DNA of 41,026 bases from Actinomyces oricola. Its GTDB lineage: Bacteria > Actinomycetota > Actinomycetes > Actinomycetales > Actinomycetaceae. The notes beneath the pieces were generated by a model. That model saw only the letters and a program-made list of their open reading frames with translations, did no database searches and was not told the origin of the DNA. The position numbers and the translations under genes were made by a program. Positions within the stretch are counted from its first letter, which is position 1; every line of letters starts with the position of its first letter. The DNA is taken from NCBI RefSeq assembly GCF_004104015.1, contig NZ_RYFV01000003.1, positions 1 through 41,026 on the forward strand, written 5' to 3'. Below, piece by piece: positions 8,855 through 16,464 of the stretch.

Positions 8855-10140
8855 GCGCCGCAACGACCACCGACGTATCTGACGCATCCGTCGTGGGGGT
8901 CAAAGCCCCTGCACCCCTCAAGGCGGTCGTCTCCTATGGCGCGGCGGCTCTCCTGGCCGCCGTGCTGACCATGACCTGTTCGGGAACAACCACCTTCTCC
9001 CTGTCCACCTCCAAGGATTTCATCATTATCCCCGCCGTGACAGTGCCCGCCGCGGGCCTGACCGGTCTGCTCACCGTGCTGCTATTGGCCGCAACCGTGT
9101 GGGCCGGCCGGCTCAGCTGGACCCGCCGCCTGCCGGGCACGTGGCTCCACGCCCTGGTCGGGGTGGGTTTTGTCCTGGCCTTCCTCACCTGGGCCGGGGC
9201 CGGGCGCGGCTCCACCGTTATCCCCCTGGTCACCCTACTGGCCGGCGCCCTGTCCCTGTCGGTCCCCCTCATCTTCGGGTCCTTGGCCGGGAGTGTTGGC
9301 GAGCACTCGGGAACCATCAATATCGCCATTGAGGGCCAGCTCCTTCTGGGCGCCTTCCTGGGCGCCGTCGTCGCCTCGCTGGCGGGCTCGGCCTGGGTAG
9401 GGCTCGTGGCCGCGCCTCTGGCGGGAGTCCTGGTCTCCCTGGGGCTGGTCCTCTTCGGACTGAAGTACCGGGTCGACCAGATCATTGTGGGCGTCGTTCT
9501 TAACGTTCTGGTCCTGGGTTTGACCAACTTCTTCTACAGTACGGTCCTGAACGCCAGCAAGGAGTCCCGGGCCGCCCTGAATTCCGGCGTCTCCTTGCCG
9601 GCCATTGACATCCCGATCCTTTCCCGGATTCCCCTGATCGGACCGGTGCTCTTCCGTCAAACGATCTTGGTCTACATTATGTATGTCGTCGTCATTGTGC
9701 TGCAGTACATGATGTTCCATTCTCGCTGGGGCTTGCGCATGCGGGCCTGCGGCGAGCACCCCAAGGCCGCCGACACCGTGGGGATCAACGTCTTCCGCAC
9801 CCGCGTTAACAACGCCATCCTCGGTGGGGCGCTAGCGGGCCTGGGCGGGGCCTTCTTCACCATTGGCCACGGCCTGGCCTTTACCAAGGACATGGCCTCG
9901 GGCAACGGCTACATCGCCCTGGCCGCCATGATCCTGGGCGGCTGGAGCCCCATTGGCGGGGTGGCCGCGGCCCTGCTCTTCGGCTTCGCCATGAATCTGG
10001 GTTACACCCTGTCCATCATTGGCTCGCCCATGCCCAGCCAGATCGTTCTTATGATCCCCTACGTGGTCACCATTCTGGCAATCGCCGGCTTTGTGGGCAG
10101 GGTCCGCGCACCCGCAGCGGAGGGAGTGCCCTACCCGTGA
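8851..10140 (+). CDS. Nucleoside ABC transporter permease 2
   Basis: The second membrane subunit of the importer, YufQ-like, 429 residues and very hydrophobic. It has the paralogous core motifs GEHSGTINIAIEGQLLLGAF and the coupling loop KYRVDQIIVGVVLNVLVLG. An N-terminal extension carries three to four extra transmembrane helices, compared with about 300 residues in minimal family members. ATG 8851 overlaps the permease 1 stop by 4 bp, and its stop overlaps the cytidine deaminase start by 4 bp. The overlap physically links uptake to the first catabolic enzyme. Confidence 0.93.
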   Translation: MSAATTTDVSDASVVGVKAPAPLKAVVSYGAAALLAAVLTMTCSGTTTFSLSTSKDFIIIPAVTVPAAGLTGLLTVLLLAATVWAGRLSWTRRLPGTWLHALVGVGFVLAFLTWAGAGRGSTVIPLVTLLAGALSLSVPLIFGSLAGSVGEHSGTINIAIEGQLLLGAFLGAVVASLAGSAWVGLVAAPLAGVLVSLGLVLFGLKYRVDQIIVGVVLNVLVLGLTNFFYSTVLNASKESRAALNSGVSLPAIDIPILSRIPLIGPVLFRQTILVYIMYVVVIVLQYMMFHSRWGLRMRACGEHPKAADTVGINVFRTRVNNAILGGALAGLGGAFFTIGHGLAFTKDMASGNGYIALAAMILGGWSPIGGVAAALLFGFAMNLGYTLSIIGSPMPSQIVLMIPYVVTILAIAGFVGRVRAPAAEGVPYP

Positions 10141-10616
10141 GCAAGGCACCAGAAGAGCCCGCCAATTCGGTGTGCGGGCCAACAGCGGCGGGAACGGCCT
10201 TTGCGCCCCTGGACCCCGCCAATGTGGGTCCCGCCCACTGGCAGGCGCTGCGCCGTCTGGCCATTGAGGCCATGGACCGGGCCTACGCCCCTTACTCCCA
10301 CTTCAAGGTGGGAGCCGCGGGTCTGAATGAGGACGGGCGCCTGGTCTCAGGCTGCAATGTGGAGAACGCCGCCTACGGGGCCACCCTGTGCGCCGAGTGC
10401 GGCATGATCAGTGAGCTCATCCGCACCGGTGGGGGGCGCTTAGTCGCCTTCGCCTGCGTCGACGGCAGCGGGCGGGCCTGCTCGCCCTGCGGGCGCTGCC
10501 GCCAAGTCATCTCCGAGCACGCTGCCCCCGGCATGCTGCTGGCCATGCCTGAGGGCATTCAGACCATTGACGAGGTCCTGCCCGGACGTTTCGGGCCGGC
10601 CGACCTCGCCACCTGA
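10137..10616 (+). CDS. cdd: Cytidine deaminase
   Basis: Deaminates cytidine and deoxycytidine to uridine and deoxyuridine in the cytoplasm. The 159-residue protein is the small homotetrameric Cdd type. The zinc site is complete: Cys85 and catalytic Glu87 in NAAYGATLCAE, then Cys118 and Cys121 in SPCGRC. CNVENAAYG (73-81) binds the ribose. The N-terminus is about 30 residues longer than typical. It starts at GTG 10137, overlapping the permease stop by 4 bp, so it is translated in the nucleoside-import operon and processes the imported substrates at once. Confidence 0.96.
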   Translation: MSKAPEEPANSVCGPTAAGTAFAPLDPANVGPAHWQALRRLAIEAMDRAYAPYSHFKVGAAGLNEDGRLVSGCNVENAAYGATLCAECGMISELIRTGGGRLVAFACVDGSGRACSPCGRCRQVISEHAAPGMLLAMPEGIQTIDEVLPGRFGPADLAT

Positions 10617-10753
10617 GATGATGGCCTCCGCCCGTCCACTGCCCACCGCCCGACCCTGAGGAGCCACTGGCGTGCCCCCGGCCGCAGGCCCGCACCGGCC
10701 ACGTGCGCCCAGCAGGCCCATTACCGTATCGACCAGAACACCTGGAGAACGTC

Positions 10754-12082
10754 ATGATTCAGCCCGAGCCCTTCGACGCCGTCGACGTTATCGCTGCCAA
10801 ACGCGACCGTGAACGTCTTACCGATGACCAGATCGACTGGGTCATTGACGCCTATACGCGCGGAGTGGTCGCCGAGGAGCAGATGAGCGCCCTGGCCATG
10901 GCCATCTACCTCAATGGCATGGACCGCGCCGAGACTGCCCGCTGGACGGATGCCATGATCCGCTCCGGGGAGCGCATGGACTTCTCCTCCCTGGGGTGTC
11001 CCACGGTGGACAAGCATTCCACCGGCGGCGTGGGGGACAAGGTCACGCTGGCACTGGCCCCACTGGTGGCCGCCTTCGGCGTTGCCGTCCCCCAGCTCTC
11101 GGGGCGGGGCCTGGGCCACACCGGCGGCACCCTGGACAAGCTCGAGGCCATTCCCAGCTGGCGGGCCGAACTGAGCAACGACGAGATCATGACTATTCTC
11201 GGGCCCCAGGGCCCCGGTGCCGTCATCTGCGCCGCTGGGGCCGGGCTGGCCCCGGCCGACCGCAAGCTTTACGCCCTGCGTGACACCACCGCCACTGTCA
11301 GCTGCGTGCCGCTCATCGCCTCTTCCATTATGAGCAAGAAGATTGCTGAGGGCGCCAGCGCCCTGGTCCTGGATGTCAAGGTCGGTTCAGGGGCCTTTAT
11401 GAAGGACCTCGACCAGGCTCGCGAGCTCGCCACCACCATGGTGGACTTGGGCACCGACGCCGGAATGGTCACCCGGGCATTCCTCACCGACATGTCCACC
11501 CCCCTGGGGCTCACCGCGGGCAACGCCCTGGAGGTGCGCGAGGCCCTGGAGGTGCTGTCCGGCGGAGGGCCCGAGGATGTCGTTGAGCTCACCGTAGCCC
11601 TGGCCGCCGAGATGCTCGCCGCCGTCGGGCGGCCCGTTGGCCCCGAGGAGTTGAGGGCGGCCCTGGCCGATGGGCGCGCCATGGACGTGTGGCGCGCCAT
11701 GATCCGCCGCCAGGACGGGGACCTTGACTCGCCCCTGCCGGTGGCCCAACACACCGAGGTCGTCACCGCGCCGGACGACGGCGTACTCACGCGCCTGGAC
11801 GCCCTGGCCGTGGGGGTGGCCACCTGGCGGCTCGGGGCGGGCCGGGCCCGCAAGGAGGACCCGGTGCAGGCCGTGGCGGGTGTCGAGCTGCACGCCAAGC
11901 CGGGGGAGACCGTGCGCTCCGGGCAGCCGCTGCTCACACTCCACACCGCCACCCCCGAGCGTTTCGACCGGGCCCTGGAGGCCCTGGTCGGAGCCATAGA
12001 GATTGACCATGAGACGACCGAGGAGGCGGAGGAGGCGCGCGCCAGGCGCCGGGCCGGGGTCATCTTGGAGCGCCTGGACTGA
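10754..12082 (+). CDS. deoA: Thymidine phosphorylase
   Basis: Phosphorolyses thymidine or deoxyuridine to the free base and 2-deoxyribose-1-phosphate. The 442-residue protein carries the family signature SGRGLGHTGGTLDKLEAIP (about 115-133) and the phosphate-binding loop KHSTGGVGDK (about 85-95). The DVKVGSGAFMK segment and the C-terminal barrel-sandwich region (GRARKEDPVQAVAGVELHAKPGE) follow in order. ATG 10754 is chosen because GGAG lies 6 nt upstream and the family's N-terminus begins here; the frame itself is open further upstream. It sits 137 bp after cdd. Its product, after a phosphopentomutase not seen here, would feed DeoC. Confidence 0.96.
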   Translation: MIQPEPFDAVDVIAAKRDRERLTDDQIDWVIDAYTRGVVAEEQMSALAMAIYLNGMDRAETARWTDAMIRSGERMDFSSLGCPTVDKHSTGGVGDKVTLALAPLVAAFGVAVPQLSGRGLGHTGGTLDKLEAIPSWRAELSNDEIMTILGPQGPGAVICAAGAGLAPADRKLYALRDTTATVSCVPLIASSIMSKKIAEGASALVLDVKVGSGAFMKDLDQARELATTMVDLGTDAGMVTRAFLTDMSTPLGLTAGNALEVREALEVLSGGGPEDVVELTVALAAEMLAAVGRPVGPEELRAALADGRAMDVWRAMIRRQDGDLDSPLPVAQHTEVVTAPDDGVLTRLDALAVGVATWRLGAGRARKEDPVQAVAGVELHAKPGETVRSGQPLLTLHTATPERFDRALEALVGAIEIDHETTEEAEEARARRRAGVILERLD

Positions 12083-12202
12083 CACCACACTCCCCGAGGC
12101 CGGTCAGGCGCATTGGGGGCGGACGGGCTGTCCGGGCGCGCCAAGTGCCGGTCGTCGGGCTACCGGGGCCGCCTGGAAGCGGAGTACTTCGGTGCCCTGA
12201 GC

Positions 12203-12226
12203 CCCGGGCCGGCCGGGCGGCCCGGG
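12203..12226 (+). terminator. Stem-loop after deoA
   Basis: CCCGGGCC (12203-12210) and GGCCCGGG (12219-12226) form a perfect 8-bp G/C stem with an 8-nt loop and no T-tract. It lies between deoA and the leaderless promoter of the next gene. Confidence 0.4.
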
Positions 12227-12267
12227 CCGAGTATCGAGGTCGGGGTCCACCCGGGTGAGGGTCCCAT

Positions 12268-12279
12268 TAGGCTCGGTCC
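12268..12279 (+). promoter_or_regulatory. -10 element TAGGCT of a leaderless promoter
   Basis: TAGGCT at 12268-12273 ends 6 nt before ATG 12280, with no Shine-Dalgarno. The gene therefore appears to have its own promoter inside the deo cluster. Confidence 0.55.
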
Positions 12280-13005
12280 ATGACCCCATCGCACCCCCTG
12301 ACGGTGGCCAATTCGCGACTGCGCCTGGGCGGGCTGACCATCACCCAGTGCGACGCCACCACCTGTGGGGCCACCTGCGTGCTGGCCGCGCGCCTCCTCC
12401 TGCAGGAGGCCGCGCCCGGCCGCCTCCTGCGCGCCGCTGCGGCCTCGGCCGCGCCCGGGCGGACAGGCAGGGCCCTGGCCGACCGCGTGGCGGCTCTACA
12501 GCGCAGCCTCCAGACCGCCATGAACCGTCGGGGCCTGGGGCCCCTGCCCTGGCCCCGGGCGCTGGGGTCAACGCCCTGGTCCGTGGCGCGGGCCATGGGC
12601 TGGATCGGTCGGTATGGTGTCGCAATGGTGCGCGACCAGGGGGCGCCCTGGGGGAGCGCCGTTGAGGAGTGCCGAGCCCATCTGGCCCGGGGGCACCCGG
12701 TTCTCCTGCTCACCGGAGGGCCCCTGATCCCGCCCGTAGGGGCGCGCGGCGCGTTCGGCCGGCGCCTGCGCGACGTGGCGGCACGAGCTCCCGCCGTGCC
12801 CCGTCACTACGTCTTGGCCGTGCCCTGGACGCTCCTGGGGCGTACCGATCCGGGGGCGGGGCGCGTCTACATTTACGAGCCGAGCAGCGGCGGCGTCCGC
12901 CCCCTGGACCTGCTCGCCGTCCGCGGTAACCACGGCGCCGGCCCCCGTGAGTTGGGCTACTGGCCGCGCGTCCTGGCCCTGATCGCCCCCACCGGGCGAT
13001 CCTGA
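12280..13005 (+). CDS. Unrecognised protein with a C39-like cysteine-peptidase pattern
   Basis: I do not recognise a named family for this 241-residue protein. It keeps the layout of a papain-fold/C39-like peptidase. Gln23 precedes Cys29 by six residues (TQCDATTCGATCVLA), His176 starts a hydrophobic strand (RHYVLAV), and Glu200 sits in a strand-turn (VYIYEPSSG) where C39 enzymes usually have Asp-Pro. There is no signal peptide or membrane segment, so it would be cytoplasmic. It lies between deoA and deoC with its own leaderless TAGGCT promoter. The peptidase reading is inference. It could also be a catalytically altered or non-peptidase member of the fold. Confidence 0.55.
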   Translation: MTPSHPLTVANSRLRLGGLTITQCDATTCGATCVLAARLLLQEAAPGRLLRAAAASAAPGRTGRALADRVAALQRSLQTAMNRRGLGPLPWPRALGSTPWSVARAMGWIGRYGVAMVRDQGAPWGSAVEECRAHLARGHPVLLLTGGPLIPPVGARGAFGRRLRDVAARAPAVPRHYVLAVPWTLLGRTDPGAGRVYIYEPSSGGVRPLDLLAVRGNHGAGPRELGYWPRVLALIAPTGRS

Positions 13006-13016
13006 CCGGGCCGGCG

Positions 13017-13022
13017 TAGGCT
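13017..13022 (+). promoter_or_regulatory. Possible -10 element TAGGCT for deoC
   Basis: The same TAGGCT hexamer used before other genes in this window lies 57 bp upstream of the deoC start. It would give a leader of about 50 nt containing the AAAGGAG ribosome binding site. Confidence 0.35.
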
Positions 13023-13079
13023 GCCCGTACCCGTTCGCCAATGCGGCGGCCCGGCCTGTGGTCGCCCGAAAGGAGCATT

Positions 13080-13733
13080 ATGGCTGCCCGTGCTGACATT
13101 GCCCGTCTTATTGACCACACCCTGCTCAAGCCGGAGGCCACTGGTGAACAGGTCGCCGCTCTCATCTCTGAGGCGGTCGCCCTGGGCACCTTCTCCGTGT
13201 GCGTCTCACCCAGTCGGCTGCCGATAGAGGTGCCCGCGGGCCTGGCGGTGGCCACCGTCTGCGGCTTCCCCTCCGGAGCCCACGCCACCGCCGTTAAAGC
13301 TGCTGAGGCCGCCGACGCCGTCGCCAAGGGCGCCGATGAGGTCGACATGGTCGTCGACCTCGGCCTGGTCAAAGAAGGGCGCTTTGAGAAGGTCGAGGCT
13401 GATATCCGCGCCGTCAAAGAGGCCTGTGGCAGAGCCGCGCTCAAGGTCATTATTGAGTCCGCCGCCCTGAGCGACAAGGAGATTGTCGCCTGCTGCCACG
13501 CCGTTGAGGCCGCTGGCGGGGACTTCGTTAAGACCTCCACCGGTTTCCACCCCGCCGGCGGGGCCTCCACCCATGCTGTCGCCCTCATGCGCGCCACTGT
13601 GGGGGACCGCCTGGGAGTCAAGGCCTCCGGGGGCATTCGGACCGCCGCTGACGCCCTGGCCATGGTGGAGGCCGGCGCCAACCGCCTGGGGCTGTCCGCC
13701 TCCGCTGCGGTGCTGGAGGGCCTGGGCGCCTGA
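13080..13733 (+). CDS. deoC: Deoxyribose-phosphate aldolase
   Basis: Cleaves 2-deoxyribose-5-phosphate to acetaldehyde and glyceraldehyde-3-phosphate, the end of deoxynucleoside catabolism. The 217-residue class I aldolase has the Schiff-base Lys151 in FVKTSTGF. It also has the catalytic Asp region [10 protein letters not shown], the second Lys in GVKASGGIR, and the N-terminal [14 protein letters not shown] 13080 has AAAGGAG 4 nt upstream. It ends the nucleoside cluster, 59 bp before the metal transporter. Confidence 0.97.
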   Translation: MAARADIARLIDHTLLKPEATGEQVAALISEAVALGTFSVCVSPSRLPIEVPAGLAVATVCGFPSGAHATAVKAAEAADAVAKGADEVDMVVDLGLVKEGRFEKVEADIRAVKEACGRAALKVIIESAALSDKEIVACCHAVEAAGGDFVKTSTGFHPAGGASTHAVALMRATVGDRLGVKASGGIRTAADALAMVEAGANRLGLSASAAVLEGLGA

Positions 13734-13755
13734 GCGCATCGCGGGCCCATTCGAC

Positions 13756-13792
13756 TTGCATAGTTTCGGATGCCCGAAACTATGATGGGCTC
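13756..13792 (+). promoter_or_regulatory. Metal-transporter promoter with 26-bp palindromic operator
   Basis: CATAGTTTCGG (13759-13769) is repeated as the exact reverse complement CCGAAACTATG at 13774-13784, around a 4-nt centre. The palindrome lies between a -35-like TTGCAT (13756-13761) and a -10 TATGAT (13781-13786) and covers most of both. The -10 ends 6 nt before ATG 13793, so the mRNA is probably leaderless. A metalloregulator such as a DtxR/MntR-family protein is the likely ligand, by analogy with Mn-importer operons. The regulator gene is not in the window. Confidence 0.7.
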
Positions 13793-14728
13793 ATGAGAAC
13801 TGTTCCTGCCTTCCTCCGGCGTCCCATCGCCGTGCTGTCGGCCCTGCTCCTCGCACTGCCGCTCATGTCGGCCTGCGCGGCGGGCCGTCCCACCTCCGCT
13901 GATGGACGGCCGGTGGTGCTGACTACCTTCACCGTGATCGCCGACATCGCTCGAGTCGTTGCCGGCGATCACCTCGATGTCCGCTCAATCACTAAGCCCG
14001 GCGCCGAGATCCACGACTATGAGCCGACTCCCGACGACATTAAGGCCGCTGCTGACGCCGACCTCATCGTTGCCAACGGATTGGGGCTGGAGCGCTGGTT
14101 CGAACAGTTCACCGCGCATTCTGACGCTCCCACGGTCACCCTCAGTGAGGGGGTGACCCCCATCCTCATCGCCTCAGACGCCTACGCCGGTCAGCCCAAC
14201 CCGCACGCCTGGATGAGCCCCACCAACGTCCAGTCCTACGTCGATGTCCTGGTCACCGCCTTCAGCGACCTCGACCCCGACCATGCCGCCGACTTCGAGG
14301 CCAACGCCACCGCCTACAAGGCCGAACTCGAGACCGTCAAGACTGAGCTGACCACCTCCCTGTCCGCGCTGCCCGAGAGCCAGCGCGTCCTCGTCACCTG
14401 CGAGGGGGCCTTCTCCTACCTTGCCCAGGACGCCGGGCTCACTGAGGGCTACCTGTGGCCCGTCAACGCCGAGAACGAGGGCACCCCGCAACAGGTCGCC
14501 AACACGGTGGACCTGGTTCGCTCCAACAATGTCCCCGCCGTCTTCTGCGAGTCCACGGTCAACAACAAGGCCATGCAGCAGGTCGCCGCCGAGACGGGGG
14601 CGGTCTACGGTGGGACCCTCTACGTCGACTCCTTGACCGCTGCTGACGGCGAGGCTCCCACCTACCTTGAGCTCATCCGCTACGACACCACCACCATCGC
14701 TGCGGCACTAACTGGCGAGACTCAGTGA
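13793..14728 (+). CDS. Metal ABC transporter substrate-binding lipoprotein (Mn type)
   Basis: Cluster A-I (ZnuA/PsaA-like) binding protein that captures divalent metal at the cell surface, 311 residues. The signal peptide ends in a lipobox with Cys28 (PLMSAC). Four candidate ligands are at the family positions: His74 (EIHDYEPTP), His138 (NPHAWMSP), Glu204 (CEGAFSYL) and Asp279 (YVDSL). A His2-Glu-Asp set is that of the Mn proteins PsaA and MntC rather than the His3 Zn proteins. There is no His-rich loop, which also argues against zinc. It is first in a three-gene operon behind the palindromic operator. Fe remains possible. Confidence 0.93.
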   Translation: MRTVPAFLRRPIAVLSALLLALPLMSACAAGRPTSADGRPVVLTTFTVIADIARVVAGDHLDVRSITKPGAEIHDYEPTPDDIKAAADADLIVANGLGLERWFEQFTAHSDAPTVTLSEGVTPILIASDAYAGQPNPHAWMSPTNVQSYVDVLVTAFSDLDPDHAADFEANATAYKAELETVKTELTTSLSALPESQRVLVTCEGAFSYLAQDAGLTEGYLWPVNAENEGTPQQVANTVDLVRSNNVPAVFCESTVNNKAMQQVAAETGAVYGGTLYVDSLTAADGEAPTYLELIRYDTTTIAAALTGETQ

Positions 14729-15486
14729 TGACCCCCACCCGGCCTGCGCCCATGCTGTTAGTCGACGGCGTTTCAGTCCGATACGGCACCCTCCTGGCCC
14801 TTGACGCCGTGAGCCTGACCCTCCCCGCCGGGCGCGTATGCGCCCTGGCCGGCACCAATGGCTCAGGCAAGTCCACCCTCTTCAAGGCCGTTATGGGGCT
14901 GCTGCCCCTGGATGAGGGCAGTGTCACCATTGACGGCGGCTCGTCGGAGGCGGCCAGGCGCCGCGGCCTGGTCGGCTATGTCCCCCAGGACGACGCCATT
15001 GACCGAGACTTCCCCATTACCGTGCGCGAGGTGGTCATGACTGGCCGCTACGGCCGCATGGGCGTCCTACGGCGCCCGTCCCCTGCGGATCGGGACGCCG
15101 TTGCCGCCTCCCTGGAGCGCACCGGCTTAGTGGAGCTGGCTGACCGGCAGATCGGGGCCCTGTCCGGCGGGCAGCGCAAACGCGCCTTCCTCGCCCGCGG
15201 CATTGCGCAGGGCGCCCGATTGCTGCTCCTCGACGAGCCCTTCGCGGGCGTGGACCGCACCAGCGAGGCCGCCATTACCGTTCTGCTCCGTGAGCTGGCC
15301 GCGGAGGGCTGTGCCATTCTGCTGTCCACCCACGACTTGGCCTCCTTGCGCGAGTTGGCCGACGACGTGGTCCTCCTGCGCTGCTCGGTGGTGGCGAGCG
15401 GACCGAGTGCGCAGGTCCTGACCCCTGAGACCATTGCCAGCGCCTTCGGTGTTGACCGAGCCGGCGGAGAGGCGGCCCTACGGTGA
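14728..15486 (+). CDS. Metal ABC transporter ATP-binding protein
   Basis: ATPase of the Mn-type importer, 252 residues. Walker A is GTNGSGKST (about 42-50), the Q-loop is in YVPQDD, the signature LSGGQRKRA, Walker B LLLLDEPFAGVD, and the switch His is in STHDL. ATG 14728 shares one base with the upstream stop; an in-frame GTG at 14725 is an equally possible start. Its stop overlaps the permease start by 4 bp. The order binding protein-ATPase-permease is that of SitABC/MntABC systems. Confidence 0.93.
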   Translation: MTPTRPAPMLLVDGVSVRYGTLLALDAVSLTLPAGRVCALAGTNGSGKSTLFKAVMGLLPLDEGSVTIDGGSSEAARRRGLVGYVPQDDAIDRDFPITVREVVMTGRYGRMGVLRRPSPADRDAVAASLERTGLVELADRQIGALSGGQRKRAFLARGIAQGARLLLLDEPFAGVDRTSEAAITVLLRELAAEGCAILLSTHDLASLRELADDVVLLRCSVVASGPSAQVLTPETIASAFGVDRAGGEAALR

Positions 15487-16346
15487 ACGGCATTATCGAG
15501 CTTCTGACCGAGCCCTTCGCCTACACCTTTATGGTCAACGCCTTCCTTGTGGCCACGGCGGCGGCCATCGTCTGTGCGCTGCTGTCATGTTGGATTGTGC
15601 TCATCGGCTGGTCCCTCCTGGGTGACGCAATCTCTCACGCCGTCTTGCCCGGAGTGGTCCTGGCCTACATGTTCGGCTTGCCTTTCACCCTGGGGGCGCT
15701 GGCCTTCGGCCTGATTGCCGTCGCCCTCATCGGCACAGTGCGCGACACCAGCCGGGTCAAAGGCGACGCCGCCATTGGCGTGGTCTTTACCGCATTCTTC
15801 GCCGTCGGCCTCATTCTGAAGTCCCGCTACCCCTCGAACACGGACCTGAACTCCATTATTTTCGGCAATGTCCTGGGCATCTCGCCCACGGATCGTCTCA
15901 TGGTCCTGTGCTTGGCCGTGGTGGTGGCCGGCGTGCTCCTGGCGCGCCGCAAGGATCTCACCCTGCTGGCCTTCGACCGCACCCACGCCCACGCCATTGG
16001 GCTGCGGCCCGGGCGGATTAGCGCTCTGCTGCTCTTGGCGCTGGCACTGACCACGATTGTGGCGCTGCAAGTGGTCGGTGTCATCCTGGTGGTGGCGATG
16101 CTCGTCATCCCCGGCACCACCGCCTACCTGCTCACCGAGCGCATGGGGCGGATGCTGCTCATTGCGCCGGTGCTGGCCACGGTCTCAACTGTTACCGGCC
16201 TTTACATCGCTTACTGGACCAATGCCTCGGCGGCGGGCTGGATCGTGGTGTGTCAAGCGCTGGTCTTCGCCGCCGCCTACCTGGGCTCTCCGCGCCACGG
16301 CGTGGTGCCGCGCGCCTGGCGGCGCCGGCGCCGTCGCTCCGCATGA
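15483..16346 (+). CDS. Metal ABC transporter permease
   Basis: Membrane subunit of the ABC-3 family (SitC/MntC/ZnuB-like), 287 residues with eight or so hydrophobic segments. Family motifs include SLLGDAISHAVLPGVVLAY near residues 46-64 and VVGVILVVAMLVIPGTTAYLLT, which forms the metal path. A short Arg-rich cytoplasmic tail ends the protein. GTG 15483 overlaps the ATPase stop by 4 bp, so translation is probably coupled. A strong hairpin 69 bp downstream ends the operon. Confidence 0.93.
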   Translation: MNGIIELLTEPFAYTFMVNAFLVATAAAIVCALLSCWIVLIGWSLLGDAISHAVLPGVVLAYMFGLPFTLGALAFGLIAVALIGTVRDTSRVKGDAAIGVVFTAFFAVGLILKSRYPSNTDLNSIIFGNVLGISPTDRLMVLCLAVVVAGVLLARRKDLTLLAFDRTHAHAIGLRPGRISALLLLALALTTIVALQVVGVILVVAMLVIPGTTAYLLTERMGRMLLIAPVLATVSTVTGLYIAYWTNASAAGWIVVCQALVFAAAYLGSPRHGVVPRAWRRRRRRSA

Positions 16347-16414
16347 GGCTGGTCGCCTGTCCCGCCCGCCAAGCCTGAAGCAAGGCTGAAGACTGACTGA
16401 GACTGACAGCGGGG

Positions 16415-16457
16415 TGCGGGAGGGGAGGGGGCCGGCTACGGTCAACCCCCTCCCGCA
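16415..16457. terminator. Bidirectional terminator-like hairpin
   Basis: TGCGGGAGGGG (16415-16425) pairs exactly with CCCCTCCCGCA (16447-16457) around a 21-nt loop. It lies between convergent genes (metal permease + and phosphohexomutase -), where one stem could end both transcripts. No T-tract is present on either strand. Confidence 0.6.
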
Positions 16458-16464
16458 TTCCGCT

